Assembly (NCBI GenBank): GCA_019915015.1
Contig: JAHBBC010000007.1
Coordinates: forward strand, 1,753,843 to 1,817,842
Reading direction: 5' to 3'
Origin: Auriscalpium vulgare
Taxonomy: Eukaryota > Basidiomycota > Agaricomycetes > Russulales > Auriscalpiaceae
DNA: 64,000 nucleotides
Below are positions 24,698 through 36,933 of the stretch, one piece after another (within the stretch, counting starts at the first letter, position 1; the number at the start of each line of letters is the position of its first letter). Below the pieces are notes generated by a model. The model saw only the letters and a program-made list of their open reading frames with translations. It did no database searches and had not been told where the DNA came from. Both the position numbers and the translations under genes were made by a program.

Positions 24698-27108
24698 CAA
24701 GCCTCGACTACCAGGCTCTGGAAGGGCTCATCCCTGTGCCTCGTCGACTATCGGGGTGAGTTTTTGGGCCAAAAGTTGTCCGTGGCTTACCGTCTGACCA
24801 TGCAGCACAAAGGGCTGACAGCGACGCATGCAGACCGCACCGAACTATCGAGCCATTTCCGCCTCTCCTGATCGCCACGACGGACGCCGGCGGCCCAACT
24901 GGCAATCCAACAGAACACTCTCGAGCGGCCTGCGGGTCCATACGGGTCCAAGTCGCCCCCCTCCTTCGACGCGGCCGTGATCTCCGAGCTGCCAATCTGA
25001 CACCCAACCCTGGCTGAGCGCGGCTGCGAAGTCAGCACGGACACATCTGAGAGTTCATCCAACGTGCGCACCTGGCGTCCGTCCAGCTGCGCGGTCGAGC
25101 CTGCCCAAGACGGCGGCACCAGATAGCATCCACGCAGACACCAGTCCCCCGGGCCAAGCCCCGCGCGAAAACTTGAGGCCGCCCCGCATTTGACTCCGCA
25201 CTGTCCCATGGGCGTTAGGCGCATTTCGGATCCTTGGACGCGTGTCGAGGCCGCTCGAGCCGTGCGTGGCCAGTGCACCGCTGCCATCACCTGGAGGCCA
25301 AGCTGGGATCGACCCGCGCACGGCCGAGAGTGAGACCGCGGAAGCAATTTTACATTATACAGGAAAATAGACCCGGGTGATTTGCTGCGTGGTTGCCGCG
25401 ATGCCGGTCGAGAATCGGGATCTGATGCTTTGTACTCGGATAAGATAAGATGCCGCTGTCAGCAATCGTAGAAAGTTGCCGGCGCCAGAAAGTCGACCCT
25501 CTCTACACCGCATGGGCCAGCATTGTCCCCCCCAAGCAGCTGCAGGTCATACCCCACTGCCCCAGAGCGCCCGCGCAAGCACAAATTTGCATCCACTGCC
25601 ACTTCCGTCCTTCTTCCAAACACACCCTTCGAGTCTTTCGTTTCTTCTACAGAATATTGCACCCACACGCGATCGCCAGGAGTTGCGAGGTACCCGAGCT
25701 CCATTTGCAAATGCGGAACTAAGGCGCCGACCGTGAGCGGAAGACAATCGTTCTTGGGCACCTGCTCGATCGCGAGGCATCAGCGTCGATTGACGGGCGA
25801 TAATTGGAGTCTGATCAGGCGGAGCGTGCGTGGGTGCCGCTGCTAGCGTCGATATGGCGATGCGCACGTCCATCAGGAAAGCGAAAGCGAGCAGAGCGAT
25901 GGACGATCCAGACGGGCGAGGATCCGATTATTGGACATATGGATTGTAACGAGGAAATTGTATTGCTGACTGTAGGCGCGGCGGAGTCGGTGCGGGGGGT
26001 ACGTATGCGTGCACTAAACATACTTGTACGATTCATCAAGACGTCGTAGCTGGCTATCAGACATATGCCGTGACGCAAGAACGGACCCACAAGACTTCAT
26101 TGACGCCGTCGGACGGAGCGTCGATACGTCGGCCGACTCGGCGGTATCAGTGCGCATTGGCAGATAACGCGAGCCGTCGCATCGAGGCAGGCGAAAGGGC
26201 AATAGGAAAGCGAATGTGCGTGTACATAATGTTACGACACGGCGGAGTGGGTTACAGGCTGTGTGGCGCCAGGGCGCGAGCGAAGGACTGAACGCAGAAG
26301 ACGTGTGCACGCTCGCGAAGCTGGTCCTGCAAGTGTCCGTCGTCTCCATGCGAGCACGTAAGCTCACGCATCGAATCCAGGGCCGCACTGCCAGCGGATG
26401 CACAAGGTTCAGCATCAGTATCACTGCGAAAGCGGCGGGCGAAGTGGTCGGAGTTGAACGAATGAAGCCTAGGGCGCAGCTGCCGGCGATGAACAGTATC
26501 ATTGCTACACGATCACACCCACGCGCTATGATATTATTGATTCGTGGTGGGATCAGTTCCCCAGTGCATCGGTGCAAGCCGGCCGCAGCCAGCAGATGTA
26601 GATGCGAAGCGAAGCGCAGGCAAAGTTTAATGAGTGCGCAAATAGCCAGACGACAAAACCAATGGGCAGAGCTTCGAGCTTCGAGCAGGCAGATCCCGAG
26701 TGCAACGCCGAGTTTACGGCGGCCATGAAGAGAAGTCGAAGTTGACAAGGCACAAGTCCGACGTAGGGCATGAAGGCATTGGAGGGGCGGCGTGAGCTCG
26801 GTAGCTTCAAAGTTTGCGCCCCAATAGATGCGGGCGGTTATCAAGATTTCGAGTCCGCAAAGATAGTGCGTGAGTGGGTCCCGCGGTGGGTGAGACGCGC
26901 CACAAGGTACCGTTGCCGGCGCAAGAGGCCAAGGGTGAACGATGCGGGCCGATAGGAATAAAAGGCAGTACTTAGGGCCTGGGTGCCTGTGTCAGTGCGC
27001 TTGTCAGTGCGCTTGCCCGTACATGTTGCTTTGTCAATCTGCGTGTTCTGACGGGTATAGGGGCGGAGCGGGAAGGAGCGCCGACGGGGATGCGTGGCCG
27101 GCGGAGAC

Positions 27109-27156
27109 AGGTTGTTGGAGACGGCGGGGTTCAGGTTGTTGGAGACGGCAGGGTTG
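27109..27156. repeat. 24-bp tandem duplication
   Basis: Two adjacent 24-bp units starting AGGTTGTTGGAGACGGC, at 27109-27132 and 27133-27156, differing at two positions. Confidence 0.85.
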
Positions 27157-27865
27157 AGGCGGTGAGAAGACTGGATTGAGAGGCTGGGGCAAAATCGGTT
27201 GGGGTGGGGAGAGCGAAGTGGGTAGATAGAAGGCTCCAGCGAGCGTAGTATCTGCGGGGGCCAGAGAAGGAATCGGTCGAGGCTGGCAGCGGCCGGGCTA
27301 GGAGAAGAGAAGGAGGCTTGTGTTGAACAGCGGACAACGAGAAGCGTGGGTGGGTGTGGGTGCGAGAAGGCGATGGGATGCGAGCGTGTAGGAGCGTCTC
27401 GATGAGTCCGACTGTCCGATCAAAGTCGCGTAAGCGGCGAGGGCGCGCACATCTGGATCTCCTGTGCATTAGTCTGGCCGGAGCGAGGCCAGCGGGCGGA
27501 GGCGGGGATGACAGCGACCGCGGACGAGCAGGCGCCGCCGACAGCGCCGACAGTCATGGGACGATGGTGGGCGGGATGGCGAAAAAGGTAAAACGTAATG
27601 CATGGGAGCGCTGGTGGAGCGGGAAGGCCCAGGCTGCTCCCACCTGCGACCGACGCTGCCCGCCGTCGGGCACGCAGCGGGCGGGGCGGGCGGGGCGGGC
27701 GGCGACGACGACGAGAAGAGTGCTGGGGGCGAGCGGCGGGCGGGGTGGCGAGCAGGCGACTGGAGCGGGGAAGGGTAAGTGATGACGTCATCAGTGAGGC
27801 GATATATTATCAAGCTGGCGGTGAGTCTCGCGCGCGTTCCCCTGCGTGCGTCTCCCTCAGCTTGG

Positions 27866-29710
27866 ATGCCCTACGTCCGCTCTGCAGACTCGTCCGCGTC
27901 CCCCGTCTCCTTCTCCTCAGAGCGCGGCCCCGGCGCATTCGCCCCCCTCCACCAGCTCCCCCGCCGCACCCCCACCACCCGCCGCGCCCTCTTCCACATC
28001 GACAACGACGACGACCATGAGCCCTCCCCGCCCCCGTCCCCGCCCCTCAGGACCCCTGCCGACCTACCCGCCTCCCAGGCCCCACTAGCCGTCCCCTTCC
28101 CCACCTCCCCCGACGACTCCCCCACCGCACCCCCAAAAATAACCCGCACAGCTTCCGGCACGAACATCGTCCTCGCCAATGGCCGCCCCCTCAAGTCCTC
28201 TCTCAAGTCCTCCTCCTCCTCCTCCATCGCAGACGATTTCTTCGACCAACGTCCCCACCACGCTCACACCCGCGCCCAGTCCATGCCCTCTACTCCTGCG
28301 TACGGCCCAAAGAATGTCCATTTCAAGGACAAAGATGAGGGCCTCGAATCTGTCCGCCTTTTCCGCCGCACCGGAAAGCCTCTCGCCGTCTCCCGCAATC
28401 CCGCCGACGATACCGAAACAGAGACAGAGACAGAGCCCGGCTTTCCCTTCCCGCTCATCAGCGGCGCGCTCGGGTCTGGGCCGCCCCCCATCACCGAGAT
28501 AGCCAGCGCGTCCCCCGTCCCCGCCGAGCACCCTCCGCCGTACGCTTGCATCCACGTTGAGAGTATCTCCCTTCCGCCTGCACGCCCACCCGTCCTCCGC
28601 GGCACCGTCCTCGTGCGCAACCTCGCCTTTGAGAAGCACGTAGGCGTCCGCTTCACCCTCGACGACTGGACCACCGTTTCTGAGGTCCTCGCGACGTACG
28701 CGGGGCCCGTTCAGCCGCGCGAGTCTCTCGCGGGCACCTCCACCGCGCGCATACCCCTCACCGTTGGCGATCTCGTCGGCACTGCACACGCGTGGGACCG
28801 CTTCGCGTTCGCCGTGCGCCTCGAAGATTACGAGGCTCGCCTCTTCACGCGCACCCTCTTCCTCGTCGCGCGCTTCACAGCCCCCGGCGTCGGCGAGTGG
28901 TGGGATAATAATGGCGGCGCGAACTACCGTGTCGCCTTCCGCGTCAAGGCAGTCGCCGCCCCTTCCCCGACCGCCCCGCGCGCAAGTACCGCCCCGTTCA
29001 TGCTCAGCGCCGCGGCGGCCTCGCCCCCGCGCAACTCGCCGCACGATGCTCCCTTGCCGACGTTCGCAGCGTCGCGTCGCGCCGCGTCCTCGCCCGGTGG
29101 GCTCGGCGTCCGCCTCAACCTGCGCCACTACGCTGCGCCGACGCGCCCCACGCCCGTGCCTGTACTACCGACACGCCTCTCCGTCTCGAAGGACGCCCCG
29201 GGTGTGATGGGAGGCCGTGTCGTTGTCGGCGGGCAGCCCGCGACCATGGCACCCGAGAAGGAGAAGGAAAAGGAGGACGATGAGGGCTTCGGGACGGGCA
29301 GCGACGAGGAGGAGCGCGCGGTGGCCCAGGCCAGTGCGCGCCGGCTGCCGCCGCTGACAGTGAACATATCCCCGCCAACGCCGACGAGCGGCGATGATAC
29401 GCCAACGGCGCGCGCCCTCCCACCCTCACCACTTCAAACTGCGCAAGTGCAAACCCCGCGGCAGGCGTCTCCGCAGCTCGCACCGCGCTCAGCGATGTTC
29501 TCGCCGACATCCGTGTCGCCGGCGCTGCGCCCGGGCGATCTCCCCGCGGACGCGTCGAGCGTCGGCGACTCGACATACGCTGCGCTGCTGCGCGAGTGGT
29601 GCTTCGCACAGGGCGAGGGCACATCCGGCGCGGTTTCCTTCAAGCCCCCTAACACACCTACCGCGCCCGTGTGGGGTGGAGGGCCGATGGGGAGTGTCGG
29701 AGGCGCGTGA
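27866..29710 (+). CDS. CBM21 glycogen-targeting regulatory subunit of protein phosphatase 1 (GAC1-like)
   Basis: Likely recruits type 1 phosphatase to glycogen to control glycogen synthase. Single exon of 614 aa, no intron found. A PP1-docking RVxF-type motif KNVHF lies near residue 149, followed by the acidic and hydrophobic stretch typical of these subunits (LESVRLFRR). The CBM21 domain spans about residues 230-360 (LRGTVLVRNLAFEKHVGVRF, DDWTTVSEV, WDRFAFAVRLED, WWDNNGGANYRV). The N-terminus and the C-terminal 250 residues are Pro/Ser/Ala-rich and probably disordered. I chose the methionine at 27866. Splicing the upstream candidate intron (27821-27860) to reach an earlier start would put it out of frame. 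Confidence 0.9.
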   Translation: MPYVRSADSSASPVSFSSERGPGAFAPLHQLPRRTPTTRRALFHIDNDDDHEPSPPPSPPLRTPADLPASQAPLAVPFPTSPDDSPTAPPKITRTASGTNIVLANGRPLKSSLKSSSSSSIADDFFDQRPHHAHTRAQSMPSTPAYGPKNVHFKDKDEGLESVRLFRRTGKPLAVSRNPADDTETETETEPGFPFPLISGALGSGPPPITEIASASPVPAEHPPPYACIHVESISLPPARPPVLRGTVLVRNLAFEKHVGVRFTLDDWTTVSEVLATYAGPVQPRESLAGTSTARIPLTVGDLVGTAHAWDRFAFAVRLEDYEARLFTRTLFLVARFTAPGVGEWWDNNGGANYRVAFRVKAVAAPSPTAPRASTAPFMLSAAAASPPRNSPHDAPLPTFAASRRAASSPGGLGVRLNLRHYAAPTRPTPVPVLPTRLSVSKDAPGVMGGRVVVGGQPATMAPEKEKEKEDDEGFGTGSDEEERAVAQASARRLPPLTVNISPPTPTSGDDTPTARALPPSPLQTAQVQTPRQASPQLAPRSAMFSPTSVSPALRPGDLPADASSVGDSTYAALLREWCFAQGEGTSGAVSFKPPNTPTAPVWGGGPMGSVGGA

Positions 29711-30240
29711 TGACATTGGAATGGTGCGTTGTCTTTGGTTTGGTGTTATAGGCGATGCTGATGATGGTGTGCAGCGGTGCATTTTGATTTTTTTTAGATG
29801 CGTCTTCTTGACGATTCCCGCCGCGCTGCTTGGTTGGTGGCACAGGTCTGCGCCCTGATCGCCACGAAACGCGCGCTCATATCGTCCCCCCTCCCCGCCA
29901 CGCGCCCCTCCTGCGCGCCTTGCTTGTTTATCCATATCCTATCCTATCCTACCCTATCCGCCGCATACATATACACTACATCCGCACACAGCCCCGTCCA
30001 CCTGGAACGTCCTACCCACGCACTCGCTCACGCATGCCCATGCATAGAACTCGTCTGGATTGCCCGTCGGTCTTCACCCTCATTCATATTTCACGCTCTC
30101 TACTCGGTCTTGAATTTGGGTTTTTTTAAACCTTGTGTACTCACTCACTCACGCGTCTGTGTAAGAGTAGCTGCTGCCTGTCAAAAGCCACCCCACCGTG
30201 CCGCACCCCCTAGCCTAGCCTCTTGTCCATATGTCCTCCA
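29711..30240. other. 3' flank of the CBM21 gene up to the transposon
   Basis: 530 bp with no gene recognised. It contains a short ATCCT-type microsatellite near 29933-29957 and pyrimidine-rich sequence. It ends with the target-site duplication of the transposon. Confidence 0.5.
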
Positions 30241-30248
30241 TCTGATCC
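30241..30248. repeat. Target-site duplication, left copy
   Basis: TCTGATCC directly precedes the left terminal repeat and recurs directly after the right one at 37111-37118. Confidence 0.9.
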
Positions 30249-30280
30249 AGGACCCCCGTAACTCATGCCAGGGGTATGAT
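30249..30280 (+). repeat. Terminal inverted repeat, left
   Basis: 32 bp beginning AGGACCCCCGTAACTCA. It matches the reverse complement of 37079-37110 except at position 18 (T here, C at the right end). Confidence 0.95.
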
Positions 30281-30294
30281 CCGCCAAACGGGGT

Positions 30295-30377
30295 CAACTA
30301 CCATTTTTTTTTGCGGCTCGCGACCCCTTCCAGCTACCATTCGCCCCTCAGACCTCCGTTTGGGGTCCGTAGCTACC
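30295..30377. repeat. Subterminal ACTACC/GCTACC motif cluster, left end
   Basis: Three plus-strand copies of a heptamer close to (A/G)CTACC lie inside the left end, at about 30295-30302, 30331-30338 and 30371-30377. The same motif recurs four times in the same orientation at the right end (36934, 36973, 37020, 37064). They may be transposase-binding sites; this is inference. Confidence 0.5.
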
Positions 30378-30487
30378 ACGGATAGGATCATAGCTTCAAA
30401 AAAATCGTAGTTTATTGTAAAAAGCTCCGCTTTGCGTGCAGGCAGGAGGGGATGTACTACGGATGCGCAGAGGCCTGTCAAACTGAC

Positions 30488-33400
30488 CTATTCATCTGGT
30501 TCATCGTCACCCGCCTGTTCAAGACCCGCCTTGACCCTCCCACTAAGCTCCTTGATAGCACGAGCGATATTCGCGACGTTCTGCTTGAGGGCGACATAGC
30601 ACGCGCCATCAGATTTTACCAAAGCTAGTGTTGAGCCCGAGGTTTGGAGGGGATGGTCGAGGGCATACAGGAAGTAGGACGGTTTCAGGAAGGCGAACCG
30701 AGGGATCTTGCTAGGATCGGCGAGGGAGAATTGGTTGTGTCGGACCGGCTTGAACAGTCTCACAGCGATGTAAGAAAGAGCGGTGATGCGAGACGTGTCC
30801 GAAGCCCAACCATGTTTGCCGTTCTTACCGGCCGACTTCTCGTACATGGTCAGGACTAACCAGCCATCAGCGCATGCCGAGTCATGTTGAAGATTACGAC
30901 GCACCTTCTGCAAGGCAGATTGCCTCATCAACAAGAACCAAGCCATAAGAAGGCGGCATGCCAGTGTGAGCAGCGTAGAGGTGTTTGAGCGGCGTGACAT
31001 TGGCCGAGTGTGCGACCTTGGGGACGTGATGCTTTGCGAAGATCGCTGCTCGCCTCCGTTCAGCCTGGCGGACGTCAATACCATGTATGTGCACTCATAC
31101 AACACTAGCAGACGCACCTGATACGATGCATTTGCAGCGACCTCAGCCGCGTTTGCAGCCGTCCCTGGTGCAGGAGCAACAGCTTCTTCGCCGTTGATTG
31201 CTCCGTCTCGACCGCCCGCAGCTGGCTGCCGCCAGCGCATCGACCGACCCGCGCCCGTGGTAACACCGCGCTCTGTAACACCGCGCTCTTCTTGACGCTT
31301 GAGAACATCCTTGACCAACTGCAGAAGGCGTTTTTTCTCGGAGAGCGTTGACTGGGCGGGTGGACCGTTATCAGAGGAAGGTGGTAGATCTTCCGAGGAC
31401 TTGAAGGCCTTTGTTCGGACACCTTTCTCAGCCTGTCTGGTATGATGCGACCGGCGGATGACTGCGAGCTGTTCGAGATCGAATTCAGCAGAGATCACTG
31501 TGTCCTGGAAGGTCCTGCGCTCGTCGGGGTCGGACACAGCAGGGAGCGACTGGGCGAGGATCTTCCCTATATGTGCAGCGTCTTTGCGTGTTGCATCCGC
31601 TGTGTCTTCAGGCAATTGCAGTCTAGTAATGTGAGGGTTAGACTCTGTAAGATCTATCGGCGGTGAGAGGAGGACAAAACACGAACATGTCGACAGTGCT
31701 CTGGACGCATAAGGCAGCTGCTGCGCAAGTCAAATCGTTCAACTGCTGGTCGAAGACCGCACCAACTCCGTCTGCATTCTCTGCCTTCTTCAACCCATTT
31801 TCAATCTGGAGCATCTCGGGCTCGTCTTCGTCCATCTCAGGACCCTCGTCTTCGGAATCGGACTGGCCATAGATTGCATCCCAAGCCTCCTGCGAATACC
31901 AACTCGACAACGATGGGAATGCGCGAACACGGTGAGCTTGATTCTGCAATTTGTCCAGAAAATCCGGGTCTAGTACGAGAGCGTCCCACAGATTCGCTGC
32001 CTCCGAATGGGCCTGTTGTGTTGCTTGCTCAATGTCGTGATCAGAAGGGAATGTGGAGAGGGCATGGAGGTCGAGATGTCGATTGTCGGTATAGGTATGA
32101 TTGTATCCATTCGCTCTTTCCTTGCCCTCAGATGTCTTTGCAAGGAAGAGATGCTCGCGCAAGCGGACTGAGAGCTTCGGAATCATATGATAGAAGTCTT
32201 GCAAGGTGAAGTCCTTCACAAGCTGTCGACAAATGCCGAAGACATGCTCACAGACTTCGGTTGATAGAAGCCAGGGCAGCAATGGGTATCTGCCGTCGAG
32301 GTGGTCCCGATAGATGATCACCAACTGAAGGAAACCAACGACTAGGAAGTTTGTGATGTCGCGTGCCTCGGGAGATATGAAGTGTTGAGCTTTTCGGTAG
32401 CCCGCGATGTCCATGAAGTCGGTCCACATTTCCATGAAGAAGTGCGCACGCAGCACCATGCGAACACGTTCGATAATTGGGATCGATCGATTCTGGTATG
32501 CATCCACGAGCTCTCCAAACACAAAGAGGTAGATAATCGAGCCGACCATTTCACGATGCTCGTTGGTGAACCATGCTAGCGTATGACCGGAGAAGAGACG
32601 GGTCGCAGCATTGTCGTCTTGTCGATCAAGTTTCTCGACATCCCTCCGAAACAATGTCCCTGTTGCTTCAATTGCTGCAAGGCGGAAGTGGCTGTACGAC
32701 GTCGTATAGCTGCCCAAAGTAAGTATCCGGGCACCTGAGAATGCGTTGTTCCGGTACGTCTTGCGCCCATGGTTCGAATCTTGAATGAGTGCGACAGGCT
32801 GTCGCCCTGCGCCGATGAGAGGAATGTGGAGGTTGATGTCACGATGTGAGCGAATAGGGTGCCTGAGGGTGTAGTCAATGTACGCAACGGCGTGAGCGAC
32901 CAGGAGACGTTGAAGGGAGCGCTCGACAGCCGTGCCGTCTGCGGCGTAGGATACAACGTTGATCTTGCGGGAGAGAAGGCCATTCAATATTAATTCCAGG
33001 TGGACGAACAGTTGCTCCGCCGAGTTTGACTCTGAGATAGGGAGCGCCGCAACGACGATAGTCGGAACGCCGGGAAGAGGGATCTGGAGGGTCCATACGC
33101 GTATCTGGCATGTGTCGGTGAGCTGCATGCCTCCGAAGTATTCGTAGAACTCATACCTTCTTAGCCTTCTCGATCTTCCTGGTGCGGATGAGGGCATCGA
33201 GTGTGTTGATGTCGCTCACGACGACGGGATCGCCAGGACTCCCTAGAAGCACGTAGCACTTTCGTATTGGGTCCCAGTGAGGCCTCAAAGACTCTAGCAG
33301 CTTCGTATCATCACATGCGAGGCCAACGGGACCCACAAGGTAGTCCAATGATTTCAGCCGTTCGTAGATAAATTCAAATGTTGCCTCTGTGATGCCGATG

Positions 33401-36400
33401 GGAAACTGCACTTCGTGCGCACGACGTTTCCTTCGGGTCATTTATCAGTCAATTGTATCAATGCAATCTTGTAAACACTGACTGGAGTGTCCGTTCTGCG
33501 GGTACGGGTAGCACATTCATCATGGATTCATATGCTCGCGGGCTTAAGACGTGGATAATTTGCGCCCACTCCAATGTCATGGCTGAATATCGCATGCCGT
33601 TCAAAGGGACACCTCGTTCTTCTAAATCTTTCTTCTTGACGAGATCGTTCATCAAGGCGACAAACAAGGAATTGCCATGCTTGCCCTCGATAACGCCTCT
33701 TGCGAAGACTAGGCATGCACTATGAGGGTTCTGTGCAGACAATGATCAGAAGCTGTAACGTGGGGATACTATGAACTTGAAGCTACTGACATCTTCGTAT
33801 GCCTCCAGAAGAGGTGCAAGGTCGGGATGAGTAAGAGCATATCGATGGAGGGCCTGTATGTCGTCTTTCTGAGCATGATTGGGGGTGAAGCGGCGATTCT
33901 TAGGCTCGGGGACTGGCTTGCGAGTCGCATTCTGGAATACGTGGACATGCAGCAGAGCGAGGCAGTTGACACAAGTAACATCCTCAGTTGACTCTTCCGG
34001 CACCCTTACAGTGCGAAGACAATCTGTCGCAAGGACATGAAGGGGAGGCGACCGATAGTTCTTCCACTGCCACCGATGCTCTTGCTCCGTGTCGACTACT
34101 TGCTTTCTGGCCTTATCCAACGAACGATAATCTGGTGCCGAATACAACTCTAACGCCAAATCGGCGAGGGAAGGCCCGCCGCCCCCGCCGTATGGTGTGC
34201 GCTCCAAATATTGACGCACACGAGCGTATTTTGCTGCGCGAAGTCCGAAACAAGGACGATCTATCATTCTCGGAGCGGGGGCCTGCGTCGATGAGGTTGA
34301 TGCCCAGATGTGGCCCAGTGTATGTGATCGCATTGTGCCCTTGCAAACTTTCTGGTGCTGTTTGAATGCCTTGGTGTGATACGCCCCAGTCATAAGCATG
34401 TACTTGTTGCATCGAGAGCATCGGACCTTCCGAACATCGTCTAGACAGAACTCGGCCATGTCGTCAAGCGCAAGGATTTTCTCCTTGAATTTGGTATACG
34501 CCTTTGAGTTGTCGTCCCTACCGCGTTTGACGAAGGAATTGGCCAGGCGCGTGCTGATTGCTCCAGACGATGGCCCAACATCAGCGCTTGCGGTGCTTGC
34601 AGACACGGTAGCAATGACATCCTTATTCTTTCCCTTGGGCGCGAAGAACGGATGAATGGGCCCAGGGACAGTGCGTGTGCGTTTTGCAGGATGGATAGGC
34701 GCCTGAGCCTCTGAGTCGTGGTCAGATTGAGCGCTTGTTGCTTCACTCGCGCTCGCAGCCGTCTTGTCGTCTGCGCTCGAGCTCCCTTTCCTCCGCCTTT
34801 TCAGTAAGCCCCGCGCAGCCTTCAGTGTCGTCCCAATGGAACTGATGATCTTCTTAGATGCCCTTGACAGTCGACTTCCATCGGATGCGCAATCCTCCGC
34901 CTCACTTCCCACCGACGACACCCTTCTTGACGACATTGACGCAGCATCAGAAGTCCCATTTTCCAAATGGCTTCTCCATTCTGTGATACTGCCAGGCCCA
35001 TCCTGGTCCAGCATTCCACCACGCGGAACTGGTGGGAGATCATCGTCGACAGTGGATGGAGAGAGCAACGACCGGCCGTATGCGCAGCTGGTATCGGTGG
35101 TATCGGGCATAGGTATGTCGTCGCAGTCGCTGTCATAGCCACTAGCAGATGCAAGTACTGAATATGATGATGTAGGAGAAGGTGGCATTGACAGAGGTGG
35201 AATTGACGGATCGTATTTGCTGCCTTCGTCCATGTCTCCGCGTCGCCCCATCTGCTTTTCTTCCACCTCTGGACTGAATCCTTCAAGTAGACATTCAGCA
35301 TCTCTGGTCGACTCGCCGGGTTCGGAAGCTTGAGGATTTAGAAGGTGGGCCATCCCGCGAGGGATATGATGCGCAACAGGCTCATCGCGTCCGGCGCCGC
35401 CTGTCACAGCATCAGACCGTCGCTGATGACTTGATACCTGCGCAGAGCACCTGAGTATCGTCGTCCTCATGTCGCTAATGAGCAAAATATAGCGTACCGA
35501 TTGAATATGGTCGGCAGCGAGCCTCTCGAACCACGCCAACCGTTCGACGTGGCGCCTTGAATCATCCCAAAGCTGCCAGCCCAGTGTTTCGTGTGCGACC
35601 GCATTCACGGCGATCACGCCACACGATACGTGATCTGTCTGTCTCGCTGTCGTAAGCGACTGTCCCTCCCACTTGTACTCAATGCCGAATTTGACACGCG
35701 TCCACCAGAGCAATTTCTTCTCGATGTCTTTAGGCAGGCGCAGTCCCTGATGGTAAAGGCCGTCGCCTTGTTTCACAGGAATGGTAAGATTGCATTCCCA
35801 TTGGCGACATAGTAACGTACTCACCATAGGATATTGTTTCCGCTTGACCGTCGATCTTCACGACAACAAAATGCTTGTATTTGGCGAGGAAAACAGGGAA
35901 GAGGAGTACCTTCCTATGGGTGCGCAGATCGTCTTCAATTCTCTTGAGGTAACGAGGTGAGTCGGGGAACAGGTCTTCTATTACTGTGATCTTTGAAATT
36001 GCATTCCAGAACTCGTGTCCGGCGATCTCGAAGTTGTTGGCAATTCCTGGCGTGCTCCGAACGCGGCTTCTCAACCACATGAGCATCATGTCAACGATGG
36101 TGTCGGTGAGAAGGCCGTCTGATAACAGCGGAGCAAGGGCTGATGTTGTCGTAAATGTGGCGGCACCGGGTATCATGAGTTGCTGGCGCCAGGGAAGCGA
36201 GTGGATAAGAGCAACAGTGCGTTCGCTTTCCATAGAACCGTCAGCGACTTGTAGCAGCCACCGCACGCTCGCCGTCCACGTCTCCTGTGCCAGGAGGACC
36301 GTACGCATCCGTTGCCAGTAAGTGATCATCCACAGCGGGGATGCACCACTTGCATATCGTGGGTCCATGATTGATTGTGCGCCATCCAGGATGGCCTGCG

Positions 36401-36752
36401 GTGCGAGTGCAGCAAGCTTGTCCACGAAGGCATCCGTAGGAAGGCTTCGTGATTTTGTAAGTGTGGTTATGGGGAAGACTGCCACGTCATGGCTAAAAAC
36501 AGCTTTGGTTGAGGGGTGTATGAGCTGCTGATCGCGACGAGGGAGTGGTGTAGATACGAAGGAATGAACATCCTCGGTGCCGCTGGGGAGCAAAGAAGTC
36601 TCGGGAGCGTTGGGAATCCTGAGGAGCTGCTCGATGTAGGCCAGCAGCTCCGGCGGTGGGTTCTGGGGATAGCTTTTGCCTTGCGAGATCCATAATTCGG
36701 GACGGAACATAGGTATTTCATCGTCGTTGTAGATTGTGATGGACTCATCCAT
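30488..36752 (-). CDS. Transposon protein: Ulp1-type protease, zinc finger and P/THAP9-like DDE transposase
   Basis: Nine exons on the minus strand: 35825-36752, 35498-35766, 33770-35437, 33483-33730, 33157-33430, 31681-33104, 31118-31622, 30905-31064, 30488-30855. All phases agree and the total is 1,948 codons without a stop, so the gene is intact (1,947 aa). The N-terminus ends in a C48/Ulp1-like core: His in KHFVVVKID (about 291), Asp in ISYGDGL (about 310), Gln and Cys in QTDHVSCGV (about 351 and 357). A disordered Ser-rich linker follows, then a C2HC zinc finger (CSRC at about 739, HQKVC). The transposase region has RYSAMTLEWAQIIHVLSPRA and LPVPAERTLQ as in P/THAP9 proteins, Asp in LACDDTKLL (about 1078), QDSNHGRKTYRNN (about 1238) and STEVCEHVFG (about 1412-1415). 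The C-terminal 500 residues are unassigned. The frame stays open upstream of the ATG and contains CFFCAAHH, so a further 5' exon is possible. Confidence 0.88.
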
Positions 36753-36933
36753 TGGCACGATGCCGGGATGGCTGCGAGGGTGATGCGCTGCACAGAAGAA
36801 GCAGGTTCGGTCCGAGGCGTTGTCGTAGAATGTCGTACGCAGCAGGCCACGTAAATTTCTACCTAATGTCTCAACTTGTACGAATTATACCGGTAATTAT
36901 GGGGTCAAAATCTTCTGCCGCCAGTACTTAGTC

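Larger units (their letters stand above)
20448..27865. other. 7.4-kb gene-poor region
   Basis: No domain, spliced gene or transposon recognised on either strand. The open frames are short or low-complexity and have no convincing splice-linked continuation. Small tandem duplications occur at 24656-24697 (21 bp twice) and 27109-27156 (24 bp twice). The stretch is flanked by the 3' end of the phospholipase gene and the promoter of the CBM21 gene. It could be old, decayed mobile DNA or hold a non-coding RNA; I cannot tell. Confidence 0.5.

Noticed and set aside
25459..25761. 100-codon minus-strand open frame with TPGDRVWVQYSVEE
   Set aside because: No splice-linked continuation, no recognised domain and overlapping open frames of similar length on the other strand.
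26014..26844. 276-codon minus-strand open frame with hydrophobic stretches
   Set aside because: Composition is that of random GC-rich sequence (Arg/Ser/Leu/Cys); I tried to match fungal multi-membrane-span families and found no consistent pattern.
27779..27865. Upstream ATG at 27779 as start of the CBM21 gene
   Set aside because: A likely 5' UTR intron (27821-27860) lies between, and splicing it would put that ATG out of frame; the ATG at 27866 opens the conserved-looking protein.
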